Source: Streptosporangium subroseum | Lineage (GTDB): Bacteria; Actinomycetota; Actinomycetes; Streptosporangiales; Streptosporangiaceae | Reading direction: 5' to 3' | DNA length: 51,150 nucleotides | NCBI RefSeq assembly: GCF_900188345.1 | Contig: NZ_FZOD01000069.1 | Coordinates: 1 to 51,150 of the forward strand | Shown here: one piece after another, positions 40,908 through 47,166 of the stretch | Numbering within the stretch: the stretch's first letter is position 1 | Layout: the number at the start of each line of letters is the position of its first letter | Position numbers and translations under genes: made by a program | Notes under the pieces: generated by a model | Databases searched by the model: none | What the model saw: only the letters and a program-made list of their open reading frames with translations | What the model was told of the DNA's origin: nothing

Positions 40908-41156
40908 ATGGCTTATCCAGAAGTGGATTCACGCCATGGCGACAGCCCCCTGGGCATGGGCGATATCGGTCTCAGCGATGACGATCTCGTTCTGTTGGCA
41001 GAGCTCGCCAAGGGCGTCACCGTCGACAGAGTGGGGCGTCGCCTCGACATCAGCGGCCGGACGGTCCGGCGCAGGCTCCGCGGAATCTGCGACCGTATCG
41101 GTGTGGCCACGGCGATCGAAGCGGTGGCCTGGGCCGCTCGCCGTCAGTTGATCTAG
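40908..41156 (+). CDS. Small LuxR-type helix-turn-helix protein
   Basis: An 82-residue protein made almost only of a GerE/LuxR DNA-binding domain: LSDDDLVLLAELAKGVTVDRVGRRLDISGRTVRRRLRGICDRIGV. The recognition helix is Arg-rich (SGRTVRRRLRGI). There is no receiver or ligand domain, so it may be constitutive or controlled by partners. The ATG at 40908 follows GGGGGGAG about 10 bases upstream. It stands alone between the TetR remnant and the convergent NlpC/P60 gene; a strong bidirectional terminator follows. Confidence 0.78.
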   Translation: MAYPEVDSRHGDSPLGMGDIGLSDDDLVLLAELAKGVTVDRVGRRLDISGRTVRRRLRGICDRIGVATAIEAVAWAARRQLI

Positions 41157-41288
41157 GCCGCGGCCGATCGTCTCAGCCTGCCGTGTCCCGTCCTGACCGG
41201 CTCCGGCAGGCTCCTCGCCCGTTCAGGCTCGTCCGGCCCTCTCCGGGTCCGTTCAAGCCTCCGCCCCGGGCTCTTTCGGGGCGTCACT

Positions 41289-41318
41289 CGTCCGCGGGCC
41301 CTTCGGGGCCCGCGGACG
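41289..41318. terminator. Perfect 13-bp TTCG-loop hairpin between convergent genes
   Basis: CGTCCGCGGGCCC (41289-41301) and GGGCCCGCGGACG (41306-41318) pair completely around a TTCG tetraloop. It lies 8 bases from the stop of the minus-strand NlpC/P60 gene and 133 bases after the HTH gene. Being symmetrical it can terminate both transcripts. Confidence 0.85.
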
Positions 41319-41325
41319 ATCCGCT

Positions 41326-42375
41326 TCAGTCCGCGATCCGCACGCCGCCCGCGAAGGGCCGGTTGTCGATCGTGGAGATGTGGATGACGTCACCGGTCTG
41401 GGGGGCGTGGACCATCATGCCCGCGCCGATGTAGATCCCGACATGGTGCAGGTCGTTGTAGAAGAAGACCAGGTCGCCCGGGCGCAGCTCGTCCCTGGAG
41501 ATGTGCGTGCCCGCGGTCCACTGGTCGCCGGTGTAGTGGGGGAGGCTGATGCCGACCTTCTGGTAGGCCCACATGACCAGCCCGGAACAGTCGAAGGAGT
41601 TGGGGCCCTCGGCTCCCCACACGTAGGGCTTGAGCTGCTGGCTGAGCGCCCAGCGGGCGGCCTCGGCGGCCTTGCCGCTGCCCACGACGGGCACGCTGAT
41701 CTTCACCCGGCTGCCCTGGGTGCTGGCGGCCCGCTGGCGCACCTCGCTGAACAGGTTGCTCTCGACCCTCTTGACCAGCCGCTCGATCTTGGTCCGCTTG
41801 CCGGTGATGTCCGCGAGCAGGTCCTTGACCTCGGTGGTCCTGGCCTTGGCGCCGGCCTGTGCCCGCTCGGCGGCCTCGATCGCCCGGCTGACCTGGGCGA
41901 CCTCCTCGCTCTGCTGCTGCTGGAGGGCGTAGTTGGTGGTGGCCTGGTCGAGGAAGGTGTCGGGGTCGCCCGACTGGGTGAAGGCGAGCTCTGATCCCAG
42001 CCCGCCCGTCATGTAGTTGCTCTGCGCGAGGAGGCTGGCCTTGCTGCGCCGGGACTCCAGCTCGGACTCGCTGACGGCGAGGGTCTTCTTGGCGCTCTCG
42101 GCGGCGCGCTGCGCCTGCTTCAGCTTGACCCGCTCGCCGTTGTACTGCTCGCTGAGCGTGCCGATCTCGTTGTGCAGCTTCTCGACCTGCTTGGCCAGCT
42201 CCTGGAGGTTGGGCTTTGGTTCGGCGGTGGCCGCGATCAGAGGAGTGCCGAGGGTCAGGGAGGCGAATGCCATCCCGATGATCACGATACGGCGGGTGAG
42301 TCCACGCGGGGCGTTTCCTCGGCTGCGGGCATGACTGCCCGTGTTCTTTCCTCCACGCTTGCGCGTGCGCTTCAC
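41326..42375 (-). CDS. Secreted NlpC/P60 peptidoglycan endopeptidase under c-di-AMP riboswitch
   Basis: A 349-residue exported hydrolase and paralogue of 11278-12549. A basic N-terminus and hydrophobic segment (IVIIGMAFASLTLGTPLIA, about 30-48) form the signal. A coiled coil spans about 50-215 (AKQVEKLHNEIGTLSEQYNGERV). The NlpC/P60 domain has its Cys in FDCSGLVMWAY, His in LHHVGIYIG and MVHAPQTGD. It probably cuts stem peptides during growth, like RipA-type enzymes. I chose the GTG at 42375 with GAGGAG 7 bases upstream; a TTG at 42378 leaves only 4. The riboswitch in the leader is the usual partner of such genes in actinobacteria. Confidence 0.9.
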   Translation of the reverse strand: MKRTRKRGGKNTGSHARSRGNAPRGLTRRIVIIGMAFASLTLGTPLIAATAEPKPNLQELAKQVEKLHNEIGTLSEQYNGERVKLKQAQRAAESAKKTLAVSESELESRRSKASLLAQSNYMTGGLGSELAFTQSGDPDTFLDQATTNYALQQQQSEEVAQVSRAIEAAERAQAGAKARTTEVKDLLADITGKRTKIERLVKRVESNLFSEVRQRAASTQGSRVKISVPVVGSGKAAEAARWALSQQLKPYVWGAEGPNSFDCSGLVMWAYQKVGISLPHYTGDQWTAGTHISRDELRPGDLVFFYNDLHHVGIYIGAGMMVHAPQTGDVIHISTIDNRPFAGGVRIAD

Positions 42376-42392
42376 CAACAGGCTCCTCTCCT

Positions 42393-42536
42393 CGGTCGCC
42401 TACCGGGTTAGCTGACGGGTTCGGGCCGGAGGCAGCCCTACCTGGTGCGTTGAAGGCACTTCGGATTCACCCCGGGGGGACGTGGTCGAGAGTGGGTCCC
42501 CGGCTCCCCGCGTTTCGGGGATTCGGCGGGTCAGGC
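42393..42536 (-). promoter_or_regulatory. c-di-AMP (ydaO-type) riboswitch
   Basis: On the minus strand the leader reads, in order, CCGCCGAATCCCCGAAACGC, GGGGAGCCGGGGACCCA, CGGGGTGAATCCGAAG, GTAGGGCTGCCTCC and CCCGAACCCGTCAGCTAACC ending in CGGTAGGCGACCGAGGAG. These cores in this order match the ydaO/yuaA aptamer upstream of wall hydrolase genes in actinobacteria. The 3' end reaches to within 18 bases of the start and covers the approach to the ribosome site. In this class c-di-AMP turns expression off. Confidence 0.9.
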
Positions 42537-42540
42537 TTTT

Positions 42541-42877
42541 TTACATCACTGACAACGAGCACGGACATTAGTGCACTTGGAGGTTCCTGCTCAACCAGAA
42601 CTGCAAACTCGGTAGAGGTTTCACAACTGAAATGTCACGGAAAGATCACACGTCTTGATGATCAACATGGGCATTATGCTGCCTTGATGCCCTCTTGGGG
42701 CGCACTTGGCGAAAGTCTCCGCAGGTCCGGGACCGCAAAAAAGACGAGAGCCGACGTATCACCGTCAATCCATGCTCAGCGTGATAGATGGATTACCCGG
42801 AGTCATCTGATGGTCATGGGGCGCGAGTTAAGGGTGGGCCGTAATTGGAGAGCGCCGAGGACGTACGCTGATCGGTC
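42541..42877. other. Divergent promoter region
   Basis: About 340 bases of lower GC content than the surroundings, between the riboswitch transcript and the acetyltransferase gene. It should hold the promoter of the NlpC/P60 transcript (minus) and of the acetyltransferase (plus). GATGATCAACATGGGCATTA and nearby short AT-rich patches are seen, but I cannot assign boxes with confidence. No coding signal. Confidence 0.4.
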
Positions 42878-43567
42878 ATGGAGCAGGTTACGGAGCATTT
42901 CCCCGTGGCGGCCGTACAGGGCGCCGGAACCGGGGAGCGGCGAGCCGGGTCCGAGAGCGGGAGCGTGGACGCGGAGCGGGAGTCGCGGGGCCGGCGAGGA
43001 TCCGAGCCGGAGACGGCCGAGATCACCGTACGGCGCGCCCGCACCCCGGACGTGCGCGCCATCCGGCAGCTCGTGGACACCTACGGGGGAGCCGGTCAGC
43101 GCCTTCTGAGGAAGGCCACGGTCACCCTCTACGAGGACGTCCAGGAGTTCTGGGTCGCCACCGACGGGACCGGAGCGGTCATCGGCTGCGGGGCGCTTCA
43201 CGTGCTCTGGGAGGATCTCGCCGAGATCCGCACCGTCGCCGTCGATCCCGCCTGCCGCGGGCTGGGCATCGGCCACAGGATCGTCTCCGCTCTCATTCGC
43301 ACGGCGGGCGAGCTCGGTCTACGCCGGGTTTTCTGCCTGACCTTCGAGGTTGACTTCTTCGGCCGGCACGGATTCCAGGAGATCCAGGGCACGCCCGTCG
43401 CGCCGGAGGTCTACGCGGAGCTTCTCGCCTCCTACGACGAAGGCGTCGCCGAGTTTCTCGATCTTGAGCATGTCAAGCCGAACACCTTGGGAAACACCCG
43501 GATGCTTCTGCATCTGACGCGAGAGCCCGGCTTCCGCGCTCTCGATGCTGACGAAGTGGAGAGATGA
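42878..43567 (+). CDS. argA: Short-form N-acetylglutamate synthase (GNAT)
   Basis: A 229-residue GNAT acetyltransferase. Residues about 48-210 form the domain: ITVRRARTPDVRAIRQLVDTY, the acetyl-CoA loop in AVDPACRGLGIGHRIVSALI, and VFCLTFEVDFFGRHGFQEI, a pattern of amino-acid N-acetyltransferases of the S-NAGS type (as Mycobacterium ArgA), which make N-acetylglutamate for arginine synthesis. The first about 45 residues are charged and disordered, and starts further in (a GTG near 42966) are possible. The ATG at 42878 has only a weak ribosome site. It is alone among non-arginine genes. Confidence 0.83.
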   Translation: MEQVTEHFPVAAVQGAGTGERRAGSESGSVDAERESRGRRGSEPETAEITVRRARTPDVRAIRQLVDTYGGAGQRLLRKATVTLYEDVQEFWVATDGTGAVIGCGALHVLWEDLAEIRTVAVDPACRGLGIGHRIVSALIRTAGELGLRRVFCLTFEVDFFGRHGFQEIQGTPVAPEVYAELLASYDEGVAEFLDLEHVKPNTLGNTRMLLHLTREPGFRALDADEVER

Positions 43568-43655
43568 CTGTTGATACCTGTATCGATACCTTGTGCACCA
43601 GCAAGCGTGTGAGTCTGACCCATGCCACATGCGCAGTCTTAAGTGAGGTGACGCG

Positions 43656-45155
43656 GTGAGCACCGGACAGCCGCCGTATCCAGAGGATGATCCCGAGCGC
43701 GATCGCACACCCTCGGGGCAGCCGGAATACGGACGGCACAACGAGGATCGAGCCTCCGGCGAATTCGATCCCGACATGACGGTTGTCGGATACAGGTTGG
43801 AGGCCTCGCCGCCGGACACCGGACCAGGACAGACCCCGCAGGGCTACGGCCAGCCGGCCGCTCCGCCGACCTACGACCAGCCCGGCGCTTACGGGCAGCA
43901 GCCCGGAACCGGCGCCTACGGCCAGCAGCCCGCGTATGGTCAGCAACCCTCCCAAGAACAGTCACCGTACGGCCAGCAGCCTTCTCAGGAGCAGCCCGGC
44001 TATGGCGGGCCCTCCCAGCCCGGCTACGGCCAGCAGCCCGGTTACGGGCAACCGCCCGTGACCAGTGCCTACGGTCAGCCGCCCGTGACCGGTGCCTACG
44101 GTCAGCCGCCTGCCTACGGCCAGCCTTCTCAGGGCCAGCCCGGTTATGGCCAGCCTGGAACCGGTGCCTACGGTCAGCCCTCCCAGGAGCAGCCCGGTTA
44201 TGGCGGGCAGCCCTCCCAGCCGGGCTACGGGCAGCAGCCCGGAACCGGTCCCTACGGTCCGCCTTCTCAGAGCCAGCCCGCCTATGGCGGTCAGCCCGGC
44301 TACGGCCAGCAGCCCGGCTACGGGCAGCAGCCCGGAACCGGTGCCTATGGTCAGCCACCCGCCTACGGCCAGCCTTCCCAGGGCCAGCCCGCCTATGGCG
44401 GTCAGCCCGGTTACGGCCAGCAACCCGGCTACGGGCAGCAGCCCTCCCAGCCCGGATACGGTCAGCCGCCCGCCTATGGCCAGCAGCCCGCCTACGGCCA
44501 GCAACCCGGCTACGGGCAGCCCGGAACCGGTCCCTACGGCCAGCAGCCCGGCTACGGCCAGCAGGGTTGGCAGCAGGCTCCCGGCTACGGCCGGCCGGGC
44601 TACGGGCCCCAGGGTGCGATGCCCCCGGGTGTCCCCGCTCCGCTCGCGGAGTGGTGGGAGCGTCTGGTGGCCCGCATCATCGACGGGCTGATCTATCTGC
44701 TGGTCAGCCTCGCGCTCGCTTCCGTCATCCGTGCGATCTTCGTGACGAATCCGGGCTTCGATATGGAGACGGGCGTCGTGACGGAGGCGGGCGGCGAGTT
44801 CCTGGCGGCCCTGCTGACGTCGTTGATCGTGAGCGCGCTGTTCATCGGCTACGAGTTCCTGATGCTTCGCAGGGGCGGTCGGACCCTGGGCAAACTGGCG
44901 ATGCGCATCAAGGTCGTTCCCCTGGCGGGAGGCTCTCTGGGCCCCGGGGGGCTCGCCACCGATGTGGCCGCCAAGCGGGCCGTAGCCACGTTCGGCCCGG
45001 TGCTGCTGACCTGGATCCCCGGCGTGGGGTGGCTCCTCGGCCTCGCCATCTACGTGTACTGGATCCTGGCCTTCGTCTGGCAGTTCGTGGACAAGCCCTA
45101 CCAGCAGTCCCTGCTGGACAAGGTCGCCACGACGGTGGTCGTCAAGGCCAAGTAG
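43656..45155 (+). CDS. RDD family membrane protein with Pro-Gly-Tyr-Gln repeats
   Basis: A 499-residue protein. Residues about 65-320 are low-complexity repeats of PGYGQQ, PAYGQPSQ and GTGAYGQ, predicted disordered and cytoplasmic. The RDD domain (about 325-499) begins PAPLAEWWERLVARIIDGLIYLLVS, with three to four membrane segments and the conserved Arg/Asp/Asp residues including RGGRTLGKLAMRIKVV. Some RDD proteins have been linked to ion transport; the role here is unknown. The GTG start follows GAGGTGA. A hairpin ends the gene and a frameshifted paralogue follows at 45507. Confidence 0.87.
   Translation: MSTGQPPYPEDDPERDRTPSGQPEYGRHNEDRASGEFDPDMTVVGYRLEASPPDTGPGQTPQGYGQPAAPPTYDQPGAYGQQPGTGAYGQQPAYGQQPSQEQSPYGQQPSQEQPGYGGPSQPGYGQQPGYGQPPVTSAYGQPPVTGAYGQPPAYGQPSQGQPGYGQPGTGAYGQPSQEQPGYGGQPSQPGYGQQPGTGPYGPPSQSQPAYGGQPGYGQQPGYGQQPGTGAYGQPPAYGQPSQGQPAYGGQPGYGQQPGYGQQPSQPGYGQPPAYGQQPAYGQQPGYGQPGTGPYGQQPGYGQQGWQQAPGYGRPGYGPQGAMPPGVPAPLAEWWERLVARIIDGLIYLLVSLALASVIRAIFVTNPGFDMETGVVTEAGGEFLAALLTSLIVSALFIGYEFLMLRRGGRTLGKLAMRIKVVPLAGGSLGPGGLATDVAAKRAVATFGPVLLTWIPGVGWLLGLAIYVYWILAFVWQFVDKPYQQSLLDKVATTVVVKAK
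43845..44612. repeat. In-frame Pro-Gly-Tyr-Gln coding repeat array
   Basis: Variants of CCCGGCTACGGCCAGCAG and GCCTACGGTCAGCCGCCC recur across about 770 bases, all in frame. They encode over thirty short units such as PGYGQQ, PAYGQQ and GTGAYGQP. Such Tyr/Gln/Gly-rich segments in RDD-type and related actinobacterial membrane proteins may self-associate (inference). Confidence 0.9.
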
Positions 45156-45176
45156 TTCTGGCAGCTCTGAAAATAA

Positions 45177-45205
45177 CGGGGTCGGCGGTTCAACCGTCGG
45201 CCCCG
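45177..45205 (+). terminator. Hairpin after the RDD gene
   Basis: CGGGGTCGGCGGTT (45177-45190) pairs with AACCGTCGGCCCCG (45192-45205) with two G-U pairs; the loop is about TTCAA. It is followed by ATTTC. It starts 21 bases after the stop at 45155 and is a clear factor-independent type structure. Confidence 0.8.
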
Positions 45206-45506
45206 ATTTCATGGGTGGATGAGAAAACGGAGTTCGATAACGAGGATCGCCACGTGTGATGGAAGCGCAAACTCATTCGCCGCGGCGAGAGGAGCCTTAT
45301 GGCGCACCCGCCCCGCACGGCGAAAAATCATCGCAGATCGGCCTCGTGGCCGCCTACGGAGTCCTATGCGGTCTCGGTGACTCCGCTCTCGGAAGGGAGC
45401 CCCTCCACCGGAGGTGGGCGAAGGCCAAGCCCCGACCGTTTCAAACAGGGGACCATAACAGGGAAGTGATTCCCCTACCGGGTAAACGCTCCCTTCTCTA
45501 GGCTCG
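45206..45506. other. Gap between RDD gene and its pseudogene
   Basis: About 300 bases. It contains a ribosome-site-like GAGAGGAG near 45287 and an ATG at 45299, opening a frame without homology, and several short GC-rich patches. GGTAAACGCTCCCTTCTCTAGGCT near 45480-45503 could include a -10 box (TAGGCT) for the pseudogene. Nothing else recognised. Confidence 0.3.
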
Positions 45507-46039
45507 ATGGGAGACCGGTTGCCGGAGGGAGTTCCGGTACCACTCGCCCAATGGTGGGATCGACCGGCCGCTCGCATCCTCGGCGATGCCATCTTCGTGG
45601 TACTCCACTGGTTTCTCTCTTTCGTCTTCTGCCCCGTGTTCCGGTCGGCGGGCGAAGGCCTTCTTGCGGATCGGAGCTCGGGCCTCGCGGTGTTGCCGGG
45701 GTTGTCTACGGGCCTGAGCGCGTTTGGTGGTTATACGGTTTACGACTATGTCGCCCAGTCGAAGACGGCCGTACGCTTGGTAAGAAAGCGATGAAGATCC
45801 GTCTTGTTCCGCACGGTGGCATCGAACTGTGGTGCGCCGCGATGATGAAGCGAGTGGTTCTCTTCCGAGATGTTCTGGTGACCGTGGGTATTCCTGTGAA
45901 GAACCTGGCAACGCCGATCCCAGGCTTCGCGGTGAGGTTGTTCGTCCTCTCCGACAAGCCTCCTCAGCAGGGACTTCGTGGCGAGGCGGAGGAGTCCGGC
46001 GGCCGGGAACCCCGGACGACATTGGTTTTCCGGACATGA
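45507..46039 (+). pseudogene. Frameshifted RDD family protein
   Basis: The first frame (45507-45794) reads PEGVPVPLAQWWDRPAARIL then GYTVYDYVAQSK and runs off into a stop. The RDD match continues in another frame from about 45765 as DGRTLGKKAMKIRLVPHGG, FRDVLVTVGIPVKNL and DKPPQQGL to 46039. A single-base deletion near 45762-45765 explains the shift. Residues also differ at normally conserved sites and the first membrane segment ends oddly (LLADRSSGLAVLPGLSTG), so a second lesion is likely. It is a decaying paralogue of the RDD gene just upstream. Confidence 0.8.
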
Positions 46040-46293
46040 TGATGATCACTTGATCACCCGTCCGGATTTTCCCTCGTGGCTTTACACGGTGCAACCGGTA
46101 AGGCGGCTGGAGAGAAGCATTAAGGTGGAGAGTGGCCGACGCGGTCGCCCCCGAGACACGCGCCGCTTGCCTGTGGCGCTATGGTCATGTGTGGGCGGAT
46201 CCAACTGATCGGGCGAGCCACCTGTGCAGCCCGGGAGTCGCCGCCAAATTTCCATGGTCCCCAGAATGCCATCCCGGTCCGGATCGAGGACGA

Positions 46294-46437
46294 ATGTACG
46301 ACGTATTGTCCGCGTTGATACCCCCAGCGGTCGTCGGTGGAGCCTTCGTCTACGGAGCCTTCAAGCTTCTTCGGAGTGAAGGGGCCGGCCGTCGGTCGGC
46401 AAAACAGAGCGATCAGGCTGAGACACAGAACAGCTGA
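46294..46437 (+). CDS. Small single-pass membrane protein
   Basis: A 47-residue ORF starting MYDVLSALIPPAVVGGAFVYG, with one hydrophobic segment (about 5-23) followed by a basic and polar tail (KLLRSEGAGRRSAKQSD). GAGGA lies about 6 bases before the ATG. An open frame extends upstream to 46132 but without a ribosome site. Short membrane proteins of this kind precede lsr2 in related actinobacteria, as far as I recall. Function unknown. The 254-base gap before it holds nothing I can name. Confidence 0.6.
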   Translation: MYDVLSALIPPAVVGGAFVYGAFKLLRSEGAGRRSAKQSDQAETQNS

Positions 46438-46555
46438 TCCACTCGGAGTCTCGGATGCCGGTAAGAATCGCCGGGCTTCCGGAATTGCCGCTCTCCGATT
46501 GCGGGTATATGTTTAGCTAGCGAATGAAACAATACTCCGCGAAAGGATTGCGTAG

Positions 46556-46888
46556 ATGGCCAAGCAGATCCAGGAGATTCTCATCGACGACCTCGATGGG
46601 GGCGAGGCCAATGAGACTGTCGCCTTCGCGATTGACGGCGCCAGCTACGAGATTGACCTGAGTGAGGTAAACGCGAAGAAGCTCCGCGACTCTCTGTCGG
46701 CTTTCGTGCAGAGCGCCCGCCGTTCCGGCGCCCTGGCCACTCGTCGTCGCCGTGCAGGTGGCGCCAGGGCTCTCACGCGAGAGAAGAGCGCCGACATCAG
46801 GGCGTGGGCGAAGTCGCACGGCCTTAATGTCAGCGAGCGCGGTCGAATCGCCTCCAAGATCGTCGAGCAGTACGAAGCGGCTCACTAG
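46556..46888 (+). CDS. lsr2: Nucleoid-associated protein Lsr2
   Basis: A 110-residue xenogeneic silencer that binds AT-rich DNA in the minor groove. The N-terminal dimerisation part is AKQIQEILIDDLDGGEANETV, an Arg-rich linker follows, and the C-terminal DNA-binding domain has the AT-hook-like REKSADIRAWAKSHGLNVSERGRI with the RGR-type loop given here as SERGRI. Start ATG with AAAGGA 8 bases upstream. A 12-bp tandem duplication spans the stop codon (46881-46904). It is followed by a hairpin and then clpC, the usual actinobacterial order. Confidence 0.95.
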   Translation: MAKQIQEILIDDLDGGEANETVAFAIDGASYEIDLSEVNAKKLRDSLSAFVQSARRSGALATRRRRAGGARALTREKSADIRAWAKSHGLNVSERGRIASKIVEQYEAAH

Positions 46889-46910
46889 ATCACTCACTAG
46901 ATCCAGTGAA

Positions 46911-46963
46911 TCATGCGGTTATGGCGGTCACGGTGGGGTCCGGTGGCGGCCATGACCGCATGA
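46911..46963 (+). terminator. Hairpin after lsr2
   Basis: TCATGCGGTTATGGCGG (46911-46927) pairs with CGGCCATGACCGCATGA (46947-46963) with two imperfect positions and a 19-nt loop. It begins 22 bases after the lsr2 stop and should end its transcript before the clpC promoter. Confidence 0.75.
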
Positions 46964-46988
46964 TGTGTTTGAGTGGTTGATAAACGTC

Positions 46989-47005
46989 GTTCGCTTGCGG
47001 CGTAG
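46989..47005 (+). promoter_or_regulatory. ClgR-box candidate upstream of clpC
   Basis: GTTCGCTTGCGGCGTAG fits the CGCxxxxxGCG-type box bound by ClgR, the activator of clp genes in actinobacteria; the core CGCTTGCGGCG is intact and one outer half differs from the best known sites. It lies about 160-175 bases before the clpC ATG. A TACCAT near 47100 could be the -10 box. Confidence 0.6.
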
Positions 47006-47166
47006 CGGGAACATCCCACCCCCCGTAAGTAGTTGGATGGAGGGTGAACGCCCTGCTCTCGGGGAACGTCTTCTGCATAGAGCGGTCGCCGGGTCGGGGC
47101 TACCATGCGGGATGACAGGGCTCGGATATCCCGGACCTGCCTGACCGCTCTGTGAGGAGCGACGAG

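Noticed and set aside
45209..45592. Minus-strand frame opposite the RDD pseudogene start
   Set aside because: No motif and it runs across the region where the plus strand shows RDD similarity.
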